64,000 nucleotides of DNA from Ralstonia mannitolilytica (GTDB lineage: Bacteria; Pseudomonadota; Gammaproteobacteria; Burkholderiales; Burkholderiaceae), in NCBI RefSeq assembly GCF_905397375.1, contig NZ_CAJPVG010000001.1:186001-250000 (forward strand). The letters run 5' to 3'. The position numbers were made by a program, and so were the translations under genes. Numbering within the stretch: position 1 is the stretch's first letter; the number at the start of each line of letters is the position of its first letter. Shown in pieces: positions 1 to 9,114 of the stretch. The notes below the pieces were generated by a model. It was not told the origin of the DNA. It searched no databases and worked only from the letters and a program-made list of their open reading frames with translations.

Positions 1-907
1 GCTCGACGTCGGCCACGCTGCGTGCGGATTCCTGCGGACCCGAGCCGAAATCGAGGGGCGCAGTCGGTACGTCGATATGCCGCGGTGGGCCTTCCGGTGT
101 GCGGGCGGCCGGCACGGGCGGCGGATAGTTGCCGTCCTTCTGCTCGGGCGGATGCGCGTTGCTGGGTTCGGGCGCCAGCGCCTGGACCGGATAGGCGAAT
201 TCGCTGTTCCAGTACGAATCGAACGCGGCCGACAACTGCCGCACCGCAGGCCCCGCCGCCAGCACGTCGAGGTCGACGAAGTTCGTGTTCTTGTCCTGCG
301 TGAAATACTCCGCGCCGAGATTGCGGCCGCCCGTGACCGCCAGCGCGTTGTCGGCAATGAAGGCCTTGTTGTGCATGCGACGGTTGACACGGCGGAACTC
401 GGCCGCGCCGCTCAGGTAGCGCGTCACGTTCGACATGCGCCCGCCCGGAAACGGGTTGAACAGCCGCACGTCGATGTTCTTGTGCGAGGAGAACTTCAGG
501 AACGCCACGTCGCGCCCGTCGCTGTGCAGATCGTCGACCAGCATGCGCACGCGCACGCCGCGCTCGGCGGCGGCGAGCACATGGCGCATCAGCTCACGCA
601 CGCTGTTGTCGCTTTCGATGATGAAGTACTGCAGATCCAGCGTGCGCTCGGCACGGTCGGCCAGCGTGAGCAGCGTGGCGTAGGCCTCCTCGCCCGAGGC
701 GATCAACCGGAACCCCGACACGTCGGGCGACGGCGCATTGGCCTGCACGAGGCGCCCCAGCGAGGTGGCGGGCGCCGGGGCGGCCAGCGCCGTCGTCACG
801 GGCCGGTCGACATGGTCTGGCAGGCTTGCACAGGCGGCCAGCAGCACGACGAGCCAGGCGAACCAGCCGCGCGAATGCTGCACAGGGAGTCTCGGAAGCG
901 GTTGCAT
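1..907 (-). CDS. Phospholipase D superfamily lipoprotein (cardiolipin synthase C-like), partial
   Basis: The gene starts at the ATG at 905-907 and runs off the left edge, so only about 302 N-terminal residues are visible. It opens with a signal peptide and lipobox (LLAAC, lipidated Cys26), predicting a membrane-anchored lipoprotein. The first HKD catalytic motif is seen as MHNKAFIADN (H-x-K-x4-D) followed by GGRN, typical of phosphatidyltransferase/phospholipase D enzymes. A proline-rich linker (PPPVPAAR) follows the first domain, and the second HKD should lie outside the window. Lipoprotein members of this family resemble ClsC/YmdC-type cardiolipin synthases. The divergent neighbour is also a PLD-family cardiolipin synthase, supporting a phospholipid role. 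The exact substrate is inferred. Confidence 0.82.
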   Translation of the reverse strand, partial: MQPLPRLPVQHSRGWFAWLVVLLAACASLPDHVDRPVTTALAAPAPATSLGRLVQANAPSPDVSGFRLIASGEEAYATLLTLADRAERTLDLQYFIIESDNSVRELMRHVLAAAERGVRVRMLVDDLHSDGRDVAFLKFSSHKNIDVRLFNPFPGGRMSNVTRYLSGAAEFRRVNRRMHNKAFIADNALAVTGGRNLGAEYFTQDKNTNFVDLDVLAAGPAVRQLSAAFDSYWNSEFAYPVQALAPEPSNAHPPEQKDGNYPPPVPAARTPEGPPRHIDVPTAPLDFGSGPQESARSVADVE

Positions 908-1068
908 GATCGTCCTGATGGTTGTCGTCGCTGCTCGACAGGACGGCAACGGCACATTAGCAAGCCGCATGCCGGCCGTCCCCGATGCGGCGAGCCTACG
1001 CCAACCGGGCGGGGCGGAAGTATCCGTGTTTGTCCGACGCCACCTGGGCCATGTCAAAATGACTCAGG

Positions 1069-2526
1069 GTGGGCTTTACTCTGCTGCTTCTGATGCTGAC
1101 CAATACCACGGCGTTCGCCGCCTTCATTTTTGTCATGCACTGCGTGGGCGTGCTCGCCGCCGTGCACGCGGTGCTGACGGTGCGCACATCGCAGGGCGCC
1201 ATTGCGTGGGCCATTTCGCTGGTCACGCTGCCCGAGTTCACGCTGATTCCGTATCTGATCTTCGGACGTAGCACGTTCGCCGGCTACGTGGATGCGCGGC
1301 GCTTCAACAATGCGCGCATGCGCGAGATCACCCTGTCGGACGACTGGCGCCGCCTGCGCGACCATGAATCGTGCGTGGTCGTGCCGCAACATGCCTGCAT
1401 GCAGGCCCTGCCCCGGCTCACGGGCATGCCGTGCCTGTCGCACAACCGGGTGCGGCTGCTCGTCAACGGCGCGGAGACGTTCGAAGCCATCTTCGCGGCC
1501 ATCGCCCAGGCGCAGCGGGTGCTGATCGTGCAGTTCTTCATCGTGCATGACGACGCGCTCGGCCGCCGCCTGGCCGAACTGCTTGTCGAACGGGCCCGCG
1601 CCGGCGTGCGCGTGTACTTCCTGTTCGATCGCATCGGCTGCCATGCCCTGCCCCGCCACTACGTGCAGCGGCTGACGGAGGGCGGCGTGCTCGCCAAGCC
1701 GTTCTCCACGCACGCCGGGTTCGTCAACCGGTTCCAGCTCAACTTCCGCAACCACCGCAAGCTCGTGGTGGTGGACGGTGAACGCGCCTACGTGGGCGGC
1801 CACAACGTCGGTATCGAATACCTGGGCGAGAAGCCGCCGCTGGCGCCGTGGCGCGACACGCATATCGAGATAGTCGGCGCGGCCGTGATGGACCTGCAGC
1901 TGACTTTTGCCGAAGACTGGTACTGGGCCGCGCGCGAAGTGCCGCAGCTGATCGTGCCTGAGCTGCGCCCCGATGAGGACATGGTCTGCCAGGTCGTCGC
2001 CAGCGGCCCGGCCGACAAACAGGAAACCTGCTCGCTGTTCTTCATGGAGGCCATCCAGTCGGCGCGCAAGCGGTTGTGGATCACCACGCCGTACTTCATT
2101 CCCGACGAGGCGGTGTTTGCCGCGCTGCGCCTGGCCGTATTGCGTGGCGTGGACGTGCGCATCCTCATCCCGTCGCGGCCGGACCACCGCGTGGTGTTCC
2201 TGGCCTCCACCCTGTATGCATACCAGGCCATCCGCGCGGGCGTGAAGATCTACCGCTACCTGCCGGGCTTCCTGCACCAGAAAGTCGTGCTCATCGACGA
2301 CGATGCCGCCGCCGTGGGCAGCGCGAACCTCGACAACCGCTCGTTCCGCCTGAACTTCGAGCTCATGATCATGACGGCCGACGCGCGCTTCGCCAACGAC
2401 GTGGCCCAGATGCTCGAAGCCGATTTCGGCCAGGCCACGCGCGTCGGCCGCGACGAATACGAGCACGCGCATCCGCTGCGCCGCGTGATCATGCACGTCG
2501 CCAAGCTGTTCGCGCCGATCCTGTAG
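1069..2526 (+). CDS. cls: Cardiolipin synthase (two HKD domains)
   Basis: This 485-residue protein makes cardiolipin by transferring a phosphatidyl group between two phosphatidylglycerols at the inner membrane. Two N-terminal hydrophobic segments (about residues 1-30 and 40-60) match the Cls membrane anchor. Both catalytic HKD motifs are complete: HRKLVVVDG followed by GGHNVG, and HQKVVLIDD followed by GSANLDNRS. Length matches the family's usual 480-510 residues. The start is a GTG at 1069; an in-frame ATG at 1093 would cost eight residues, and neither has a convincing Shine-Dalgarno. It is divergent from another PLD-family gene across about 160 bp, which must hold both promoters. Confidence 0.9.
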   Translation: MGFTLLLLMLTNTTAFAAFIFVMHCVGVLAAVHAVLTVRTSQGAIAWAISLVTLPEFTLIPYLIFGRSTFAGYVDARRFNNARMREITLSDDWRRLRDHESCVVVPQHACMQALPRLTGMPCLSHNRVRLLVNGAETFEAIFAAIAQAQRVLIVQFFIVHDDALGRRLAELLVERARAGVRVYFLFDRIGCHALPRHYVQRLTEGGVLAKPFSTHAGFVNRFQLNFRNHRKLVVVDGERAYVGGHNVGIEYLGEKPPLAPWRDTHIEIVGAAVMDLQLTFAEDWYWAAREVPQLIVPELRPDEDMVCQVVASGPADKQETCSLFFMEAIQSARKRLWITTPYFIPDEAVFAALRLAVLRGVDVRILIPSRPDHRVVFLASTLYAYQAIRAGVKIYRYLPGFLHQKVVLIDDDAAAVGSANLDNRSFRLNFELMIMTADARFANDVAQMLEADFGQATRVGRDEYEHAHPLRRVIMHVAKLFAPIL

Positions 2527-2586
2527 CCCCCCCGGCCGAATTTGGCAGCAAGAAGCGGAGCGCATCCCCGCGTCGACATCCGTAGC

Positions 2587-2605
2587 CTGAAGCGAACGTC
2601 TTCAG
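2587..2605. promoter_or_regulatory. Inverted repeat ahead of MFS gene
   Basis: CTGAAG and CTTCAG form a perfect 6-bp inverted repeat with a 7-nt spacer. It ends where the Shine-Dalgarno (AGGAG) of the MFS gene begins. It could be an operator or an RNA hairpin masking the ribosome binding site; it is short enough to be chance. Confidence 0.25.
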
Positions 2606-2615
2606 GAGAAGCGCG

Positions 2616-3884
2616 ATGTCCGAGTCCTTTGCCAAGCCGCTGCCGGCGGGCTTCAACCGGCTGGCCGGTTCGAACCTGGCGGCACAATCCGCCGAGCAGA
2701 TTGCGCTGGCCGCCATGCCGATGGTGGCGGTGCTCGCGCTGCACGCCGACGCCAGTACGGCGAGCTGGCTGCAAGTGGCCCTGACGCTGCCGTTCGTGCT
2801 GTTTGCCATTCCGATTGGCATGCTGGCCGACCGCTGGCCAAAACGCGCGCTGATGGCCAGCGCAGAAGCAGTGCGGGCGATGGCGTTGCTTGCAGTCGCC
2901 GGGCTGCTGGCGGCCGGGCTGCTGAATCTGCCGATGCTCGGCTTGCTCGGGTTTGTCGCGGTGTGCGGCACGGTGGTGTTCAGCGTGGCGGCGCCCGCGC
3001 TGATGCCATCGCTCGTGCCATCCGCCATGCTCTCACGCGCCAACGGGCGCATCGAACTTGCCCGCACGGTGGCGTTTGCCTGCGGGCCGGCGATCGGCGG
3101 CGCGCTGATCGGTTGGACGGGGGCCACGGCGGCGTTCCTGCTGGCCGCAGGACTATCTGCGGTGGCGGCCGTGCTGCTGCGGGGTGTGGCGTCGCCTGCG
3201 CCGGACGCACGGCGTGCATCGCATCCGCTGCAGGACATCGCGGAAGGCGCGCGCTTTGTGTTCCGTCATCCGTTGCTGCGCCCGGTGTTTGCCACGCAGT
3301 TCCTCTTCACCACGGCCATCTTCATGGTGTTTGCGATCTTCGTGCCATATGCCGCGCATCGGCTCGGGCTGTCGGCGCAGGCGATCGGATTCACACTGGC
3401 GATGTACGGCGCCGGCATGGTGGTCGGCGCGCTGCTGGCCGCGCGCATCCTGGCGCGCTGGCGTTTCGGCCATGTCGTGGCAACGGGCCCGGTCTGCGGG
3501 TTGGCCGGCGGCGTGTTGCTCGCGGCCACGCTGTGGCAGCCGTGGCCCGCACTGGCCCACGCGGGGTTCTTCCTGCTGGGCTGTGGGCCGATCCTGTGGG
3601 TGGTCAGCACAACGACGCTGCGGCAGACCGTGACGCCGCCCGCGCTGCTGGCACGCGTCTCGGCGGTGAACGTGATGTCGTATGGGGCGCGGCCGCTGGG
3701 CGCTGCGCTGGCCGCGTGGCTGGCGGCGCGGGCCGGCATGGGCGCTTGCCTGGTGGCGGCACTTGCAGGCTTCGCGCTGCAGTTGCTGTGCATCCTGCAG
3801 TCGCCCGCGGTGCGGCTGTTGCGTCAGCCGACGGCCGCCGGTGCGGACATGGCGTTCGGGCCGACGCGCGGCGAGCCAGCCTGA
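2616..3884 (+). CDS. MFS transporter (MFS_3/enterobactin-exporter-like)
   Basis: A 422-residue integral membrane protein with about 12 hydrophobic segments. The first intracellular loop carries a major facilitator signature (GMLADRWPKRALM), and the overall layout resembles the MFS_3 (EntS-like) exporters. Such proteins use the proton gradient to export small molecules; no substrate can be read from the sequence. The ATG at 2616 follows AGGAG with good spacing. It is a single-gene unit, separated by about 90 bp from cls and meeting the MATE gene tail to tail at 3885-3896. Confidence 0.85.
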   Translation: MSESFAKPLPAGFNRLAGSNLAAQSAEQIALAAMPMVAVLALHADASTASWLQVALTLPFVLFAIPIGMLADRWPKRALMASAEAVRAMALLAVAGLLAAGLLNLPMLGLLGFVAVCGTVVFSVAAPALMPSLVPSAMLSRANGRIELARTVAFACGPAIGGALIGWTGATAAFLLAAGLSAVAAVLLRGVASPAPDARRASHPLQDIAEGARFVFRHPLLRPVFATQFLFTTAIFMVFAIFVPYAAHRLGLSAQAIGFTLAMYGAGMVVGALLAARILARWRFGHVVATGPVCGLAGGVLLAATLWQPWPALAHAGFFLLGCGPILWVVSTTTLRQTVTPPALLARVSAVNVMSYGARPLGAALAAWLAARAGMGACLVAALAGFALQLLCILQSPAVRLLRQPTAAGADMAFGPTRGEPA

Positions 3885-3896
3885 ACGCCCATCGCT

Positions 3897-5339
3897 TTAC
3901 ACCATGCGGCGAATGCCAAACCGCTGCGCGCGGCGGCGCCAAACGAACCCGTAGTACGCGCCCTGCATGACGAACATGGCGATGAACGCCGCCGGATACG
4001 CTGCCCAGATGCCGTCCGTGCCGATGTGGCGGCTCAACGCCCAGGCCACCGGCACCTCTACCGCCACGATGGCCAGGATCGAGATGGCCGTGGGCGCCAT
4101 CACGGTGCCGCTTGCACGCATCACACCTGAGAAGACACTCGCCATGCCGAAGATGACCGAGCTCCACAGCGAGATATGCAGCAGGCTCTGCGCGAGGTCC
4201 ATCACTTCGGTATTCGTGGTGAACCATCCGATGACGGCGCGCGAGAACAGCAGCGCCATCACCACCATCAGCCCCGTGACCGCCACGTTCAGCCACAGCC
4301 CGGTGCGCGTGATGGCATCGAGCCGTTCGGTGTTGCCGGAGCCGATGGCCTGTGCCCCGAGGATCGACGCCGTGATCGCAATCGACATGGCCGGAAACTG
4401 CACGTAGCTGATGATCTGCGTGCCGGCCCCGTAAGCCGCCGTGGCATCGGAGCCGAAGCCGTTGACGAGCGATAGCAGGGCCAGCTCCGCAATCGAGATC
4501 ACCACGAGCTGGATGCCCGTCGGCACGCCGATCTTCAGCACCGTGCGCAACACGGCAAAGTCGATCCACAGATGGCGCGCCAGGGCGGCATCCGGCGCGA
4601 GCGGATGATTGCGCCGGCGCAGGAAGAACCCAAGCCACGCGAGCGCCACCAGGAACGCAATCGTCGTCGCCACGGCGCCGCTGGCAACGCCAAGTTGCGG
4701 CAGGCCAAACCAGCCACGGATGAACGACGGCGTCAGGACCAGCCCGATGGCCGTGGACAGCAGCAGCGTGCGCAACGGCGTGCGCGTGTCACCCACGCCG
4801 CGCATCATGGCCGTGGCGAGCAGGAAGACGAACAGCCCCGGCATGGCATACAGCATGACGCTGGCATAGAGCGTCGCGTCGCCCAGGATGTCGGCCGGCG
4901 TGCCAAGCCGGCGCAGCAGCGCATGCGCGAACGGCCCACCCAGCAGCGCCACCACCGCGCCGGCGACCAGCCCCACCGACAGCGTGGTGCCCGCCACGGT
5001 CTTTACCGCGTCAGGCTTCTTCGCGCCCCACGCCTGCCCGATCAGCACCGCCGCGCCCGAGCCCAGCCCGATGACAAACGCGATGAAGAAAAACAGGATC
5101 GGGAAGAACGCCGATACCGCCGCCAGCGCCTTCACGCCCAGCATGTGGCCGACGTACACGTTGTTGAGCGTGCCCGACAGCGATTGCAGGATGTTCGCCA
5201 CGATGAGCGGCCCCAGAAATGCAACGAAGGTCCGCCACAGCGGGCGCGCATTCGCCGCGGGCACGGGCGCCACGGGCGACTGCTGGCCGCTCGCGGGCGT
5301 GCCCTCGTCGGTGGCGCGGGGGCCGTTCTGACTGGTCAT
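3897..5339 (-). CDS. MATE family efflux transporter
   Basis: A 480-residue multidrug and toxin extrusion family antiporter with about 12 transmembrane segments in two homologous halves. The N-terminal half has LWRTFVAFLGPLIVANILQS and NNVYVGHMLG, typical of MATE helix 1-2, and the second half repeats the pattern (FAVLRTVLKIGVPTGIQL). These proteins export cationic drugs or metabolites in exchange for Na+ or H+. I chose the ATG at 5337-5339, preceded by GAGGAGG, rather than an upstream in-frame start. This ATG overlaps the TGA of the DUF2239 gene (ATGA), indicating translational coupling, so both share the promoter near 6000. Confidence 0.9.
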   Translation of the reverse strand: MTSQNGPRATDEGTPASGQQSPVAPVPAANARPLWRTFVAFLGPLIVANILQSLSGTLNNVYVGHMLGVKALAAVSAFFPILFFFIAFVIGLGSGAAVLIGQAWGAKKPDAVKTVAGTTLSVGLVAGAVVALLGGPFAHALLRRLGTPADILGDATLYASVMLYAMPGLFVFLLATAMMRGVGDTRTPLRTLLLSTAIGLVLTPSFIRGWFGLPQLGVASGAVATTIAFLVALAWLGFFLRRRNHPLAPDAALARHLWIDFAVLRTVLKIGVPTGIQLVVISIAELALLSLVNGFGSDATAAYGAGTQIISYVQFPAMSIAITASILGAQAIGSGNTERLDAITRTGLWLNVAVTGLMVVMALLFSRAVIGWFTTNTEVMDLAQSLLHISLWSSVIFGMASVFSGVMRASGTVMAPTAISILAIVAVEVPVAWALSRHIGTDGIWAAYPAAFIAMFVMQGAYYGFVWRRRAQRFGIRRMV

Positions 5340-5947
5340 GCTGCCTCCTCGTGTGAAGCCCATGCAGCCTGCGCCAGCTGGCGTGCGAAATCCCGCACGT
5401 CGGCCGGCCACGGTTGGGTGAATGATTGGAATGCGCCCGCATCGAGCGCGAACAGCGCGCGTGTGGCCTCTTCAAAGCCCGGCGCATTGCCAGCCATGGC
5501 CGACATGAAGCGATAGGCAGCTTCCTGCGCGATGCGGCGGCGATCCGCCCCTTCGGCAGCGCGGCGAGCGTCTTCCACGAGCTTGCGCAGCGTCACCGAC
5601 GCCCCGCCCGGCTGGGCGGCAAGCCAGTCCCAGTGGCGCGGCAGCAAGGTCACCTCGCGGGCAATCACGCCCAGCCTTGGGCGGCCAGGGCCGCGTGGGC
5701 GACTTTCGGATTCGCCGGGTTCGGCAGCTGGGGCGGCCTGATCCAGGCGCGCAAGCACGTCTTCAACGGTGCCGCGCAGGTCGAGTTCCACCGGCTGTGC
5801 GCTGGTGTTGTCGAACACCAGCACCTGCGATTCGGGGTGCGCATCGAGATACGTTTTGACGGCCCGGGCGACGTCGCGCGTCGGCCCGCTGGCCAGGCGA
5901 TGCGCGCCAGCAAAGGCCGTGCACGCGTTGACTGCGGTGGGATCCAT
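5336..5947 (-). CDS. DUF2239 family protein
   Basis: A 203-residue soluble protein of the DUF2239 family, recognised by the block RPRLGVIAREVTLLPRHWDW followed by LAAQPGGASVTLRKLVEDAR. The family is widespread in proteobacteria and its function is unknown to me. There is no signal peptide or membrane segment. The C-terminal half (about 95-200) looks mostly helical. Its stop overlaps the start of the MATE gene, so the two are co-translated, suggesting a shared response such as stress or drug exposure (inference). The promoter region has two nested inverted repeats, described separately. Confidence 0.85.
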   Translation of the reverse strand: MDPTAVNACTAFAGAHRLASGPTRDVARAVKTYLDAHPESQVLVFDNTSAQPVELDLRGTVEDVLARLDQAAPAAEPGESESRPRGPGRPRLGVIAREVTLLPRHWDWLAAQPGGASVTLRKLVEDARRAAEGADRRRIAQEAAYRFMSAMAGNAPGFEEATRALFALDAGAFQSFTQPWPADVRDFARQLAQAAWASHEEAA

Positions 5948-5954
5948 GGATGGT

Positions 5955-5980
5955 GTTCCTGATGTGTTTTTATCAGGAAC
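5955..5980 (-). promoter_or_regulatory. Leader hairpin covering the DUF2239 ribosome binding site
   Basis: GTTCCTGAT and ATCAGGAAC form a perfect 9-bp inverted repeat with an 8-nt spacer, just upstream of the DUF2239 start. In the transcript the 3' arm contains the apparent Shine-Dalgarno (AGGAA), so folding would sequester it. It could equally be a second protein operator. Confidence 0.45.
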
Positions 5981-5982
5981 GA

Positions 5983-6026
5983 ATTCTACCCGGATTTAAT
6001 CAGACGTCAATATCTTCCGGGTAGAA
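5983..6026 (-). promoter_or_regulatory. Promoter with inverted-repeat operator for DUF2239-MATE
   Basis: On the minus strand TTGACG (6005-6010) and TAGAAT (5983-5988), spaced 16 nt, form a good sigma-70-like promoter. Perfect 11-bp arms TTCTACCCGGA (5984-5994) and TCCGGGTAGAA (6016-6026) flank it. One arm covers the -10 and the other lies just upstream of the -35, a layout expected of a repressor operator. No candidate repressor is adjacent. Confidence 0.55.
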
Positions 6027-6074
6027 ATAGACAGGCCATCGGATGTGATGCTCTCACCACCCTTGGCGTGCTGG

Positions 6075-8810
6075 TCACGCGGCCTGCTGTACCCGCGCCT
6101 CCACCAGCAGCCGCTTGAGTTCCGGCACGCACGAGCCGCAATTTCCCCCGGCCTTCAGGCAGGCCGTGATCTCTCCGGTCGATTGCAGGCCCTTGTCCCG
6201 AATGGCGTCGCAGATGGTGTTGCGGCCCACGCCAAAGCACGAGCACACCGTGGGCCCGACGTCCGCGCCGGCCTCAATCGGCTGGCCGAGCAGGACGCCG
6301 GCGCGGTCGAGATCTTCCAGGCGCGCCTGCGCGAACAACCCGGCCAACCAGTTGCGCGACGGCAGATCGGGGCGCGGCGACAGAAACACACACGCCTCAA
6401 TGCGGTCATCCACGACGTGCACGGCACGGTAGACGCGCGCGGTGGTGTCTTCGTATTCGAGCCAGTCGGCATGCGGGTCGGTCACGCCGAGCAGCTTGCG
6501 CGCCCAGTCATGAACGTTGCCGAGTTGCTGGCGCCCGGCCAGTTCATAACGCACGAACTGCTTCCCCTGGATGCGCGTCCACCACGTGGCGTCGTCGGTG
6601 TCGAGCGCGCGGCGCGACAGCACGAAGCAGTGCCACGCCACGTCGAACGGCTCGACCATCACGGGCGTGTGCTTGAACTCGGGCTCGCCGGACACGGGGT
6701 CGACGACCGGGTTCACCACCGCGCCCACGCGAGCGTCCGACGCAAACTGGCCATTCCAGTGGATCGGCACGAACACGCTGCCGCGCGCGATGCCACCCGT
6801 CATGCGCACGCGCGCCACCACGCTGCCCCAGCGGGACGACACACGCGCGAGACTGCCCTCGCGCACGCCGGCCAGCAGCGCATCGTGCGGGTGCAGATCG
6901 ACGAACGGTTCGGGAATGTGGTCGGCCAGCCTGGGCGCGCGGCCGGTGCGCGTCATGGTGTGCCACTGGTCACGCACGCGGCCGGTGTTGAGGACGAGCG
7001 GGTATTCGCCATCGGCTGCATGCGCGGGGGCGCGTGCCGGCGTCGGCACAAAGCGTGCGCGGCCATCGGCGTAGGCGAAACGGCCGTCGCTGAAGAGACG
7101 CGCTTCGCCACTGCCGGGCGCGGTCACCGGCCATTGCACGGGCGACATGCTGTCGTAGGCATCGGCATCGAGCCCCGTCAATCCGCCGAGGTGGAAAGCA
7201 CGAGGCACACCGCCCGCCGTGTTGGCATAGGCCGAGAGGCGCGCGTGTTCGTCGAACACATCGCGCGGGCTGGTGAAGTCGAAGCCGTCGTAGCCCATGC
7301 GGCGCGCCACGTCGGCGATGATGTCCCAGTCTGCGCGGGCCTCGCCGGGCGCTGGCAGGAAGGCGCGCTGGCGCGAGATGCGGCGCTCGGAGTTCGTCAC
7401 GGTGCCGTCCTTCTCGCCCCAGCCGAGCGCGGGCAGCACGATGTCGGCCAGCACCGTGGTGTCGGTGGCTTCCACAATGTCGGAGGCGACCACGAGTTCG
7501 CACTTGGCCAGCGCGCGGCGCACCTGGTCGGCGTCGGGCAGGCTGACCACCGGGTTGGTGCCCATGATCCACACGGCCTTCACGTGCCCGTCTTCGATGG
7601 CCTGGAAGAGGTCCACCGCCTTGAGGCCCGCCTTGTCGGCCATGCGCGGTGCGTTCCAGAACGTCTGGACGAGTTCACGATGCGTGGGCTCGTTCAGTTC
7701 CAGGTGCGCGGCCAGCATGTTCGCCAGGCCGCCCACCTCACGCCCGCCCATCGCGTTCGGCTGGCCGGTAATCGAGAACGGCCCCATGCCGGCGCGCCCG
7801 ATGCGGCCCGTGAGCAGATGGCAATTGATGATGCTGTTGACCTTGTCGGTGCCCGCGCTGGACTGGTTGACGCCCATGGAGAACGCCGTGATGGTGCGCT
7901 CCGTGTCGGCAAACCAGTTGTAGAACGTGAGCAGGTCGTCGAGCTTGAGCTTGCATGCCTTGGCCACCGCTTCCACGTCTTCGCTGTGCGTGCCGGCGGC
8001 TTGCAGCGCGGCGTCGGGGCCGTTGGTGTGCAGGGTGACGAAGTGGCGGTCAACCACGCCGCGGCGGGAAAGGAACGACAGCAGGCCGTTGAAGAGCCAC
8101 ACGTCGGTGCCCGGCCTGATGGGCAGATGCAGGTCTGCCAGCTCGCACGTGGCGGTGTGGCGCGGGTCGACCACCACGACTTTCAGCTGCGGCCGCGCCT
8201 CTTTTGCACGCATGATGCGCTGGAACAGGATCGGATGGCACCACGCGGTGTTGGAGCCCACCAGCACGATGAGGTCTGCGGCTTCGAGATCGTCGTAGCA
8301 GACCGGGACGAGGTCTTCGCCAAACGCGCGCTTGTGCCCCGCCACGGCCGAGGACATGCACAGGCGCGAGTTGGTGTCGATGTTGGCCGTGCCGATGAAG
8401 CCCTTCATCAGCTTGTTGGCGACGTAGTAGTCCTCGGTCAGCAGCTGGCCGGAGACGTACAGCGCAACGGCATCGGGGCCGTGTTCATCGATGATGCGGC
8501 GAAAGCCCTGGGCGACGGTGTCGAGCGCGGCGTCCCATGAGACGCGCTGCAGCGGGGCAATGGGGGCATCCAGGTCATGCGAACGTTCGCGGATGGCGGG
8601 ATACAGGAGACGGCCTTCGAGGCTGACGGTTTCCCCCAGCGCGGAGCCCTTCACGCACAGGCGCCCTGCGTTGGCGGGGTGCGTTGGATCGCCTTGAATA
8701 TCGACGCTGCCATCCGCTTGCGGGGTTGCCAGCACGCCGCAGCCGACGCCGCAGTAGGGGCAGGTGGTGCGCACGGCGTTCGTTGCGGGGTGGAGGGGGA
8801 TGGTGGTCAT
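6075..8810 (-). CDS. nasA: Assimilatory nitrate reductase catalytic subunit
   Basis: A 911-residue cytoplasmic molybdoenzyme reducing nitrate to nitrite. The N terminus binds a [4Fe-4S] cluster (Cys17, Cys20, Cys24, Cys52; CPYCGVGC then LCVKG). The molybdopterin (bis-MGD) domain follows, with MGTNPVVSLPDADQVRRALA and the C-terminal molybdopterin dinucleotide-binding region near 600-720 (VLNTGRVRDQWHTMTRTGR). A C-terminal BFD-like [2Fe-2S] domain (about 840-905) has CSCFGVGRNTICDAI and NCGSCVPEL, as in Klebsiella-type NasA, and would accept electrons from the reductase. It is the last gene of the nitrate operon, separated from its partner reductase by about 300 bp holding a large hairpin repeat. 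Confidence 0.93.
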   Translation of the reverse strand: MTTIPLHPATNAVRTTCPYCGVGCGVLATPQADGSVDIQGDPTHPANAGRLCVKGSALGETVSLEGRLLYPAIRERSHDLDAPIAPLQRVSWDAALDTVAQGFRRIIDEHGPDAVALYVSGQLLTEDYYVANKLMKGFIGTANIDTNSRLCMSSAVAGHKRAFGEDLVPVCYDDLEAADLIVLVGSNTAWCHPILFQRIMRAKEARPQLKVVVVDPRHTATCELADLHLPIRPGTDVWLFNGLLSFLSRRGVVDRHFVTLHTNGPDAALQAAGTHSEDVEAVAKACKLKLDDLLTFYNWFADTERTITAFSMGVNQSSAGTDKVNSIINCHLLTGRIGRAGMGPFSITGQPNAMGGREVGGLANMLAAHLELNEPTHRELVQTFWNAPRMADKAGLKAVDLFQAIEDGHVKAVWIMGTNPVVSLPDADQVRRALAKCELVVASDIVEATDTTVLADIVLPALGWGEKDGTVTNSERRISRQRAFLPAPGEARADWDIIADVARRMGYDGFDFTSPRDVFDEHARLSAYANTAGGVPRAFHLGGLTGLDADAYDSMSPVQWPVTAPGSGEARLFSDGRFAYADGRARFVPTPARAPAHAADGEYPLVLNTGRVRDQWHTMTRTGRAPRLADHIPEPFVDLHPHDALLAGVREGSLARVSSRWGSVVARVRMTGGIARGSVFVPIHWNGQFASDARVGAVVNPVVDPVSGEPEFKHTPVMVEPFDVAWHCFVLSRRALDTDDATWWTRIQGKQFVRYELAGRQQLGNVHDWARKLLGVTDPHADWLEYEDTTARVYRAVHVVDDRIEACVFLSPRPDLPSRNWLAGLFAQARLEDLDRAGVLLGQPIEAGADVGPTVCSCFGVGRNTICDAIRDKGLQSTGEITACLKAGGNCGSCVPELKRLLVEARVQQAA

Positions 8811-8876
8811 CGTCGTCTCTGTGGTGCTTTGCTTGATTGGTGCATCCCTTGTTTCATCCCCTGCCGGGGCTGACTC

Positions 8877-9040
8877 ACTTTTCTTTGTCTTGCCAAAGAA
8901 AAGTAAGCAAAAGAAAGGCGCGCCCGAGATGGCGACTTCCCCTTGGATTTTTGTAAGCGGGCGGAAACAAGACGGGGAACTGTCTGAGCGCAGCGAGTTT
9001 TCCCCGTCTCCGCCCGGTTACAAAAACCCAAGGCGCCATC
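8877..9040. repeat. Composite hairpin repeat between nasA and the reductase gene
   Basis: This region fills most of the gene-free stretch 8811-9114. The left part is an 11-bp perfect inverted repeat with a 6-nt loop (ACTTTTCTTTG at 8877-8887, CAAAGAAAAGT at 8894-8904), followed by AAGCAAAAGAAAGGCGCG. The right part is a long imperfect palindrome: 8928 (GATGGCG) to about 8980 pairs with 8998-9040. Blocks CTTGG-TTTTTGTAA, CGGGCGG and GACGGGGAA recur inverted. Similar elements are, to my knowledge, scattered in many copies between genes of Ralstonia and Burkholderia; no second copy is seen here. Confidence 0.7.
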
Positions 9041-9114
9041 AAGGGCAGGAACGTCAAAGGCCACACCGGCGGCGTACGAAGGGTGATGCCGGTTCCGTAT
9101 CTTGCCGGTGTTCA

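Noticed and set aside
6045..8540. Open frame of 831 codons antisense to nasA
   Set aside because: Arg/His/Val-rich shadow of a well-conserved enzyme; no family features.
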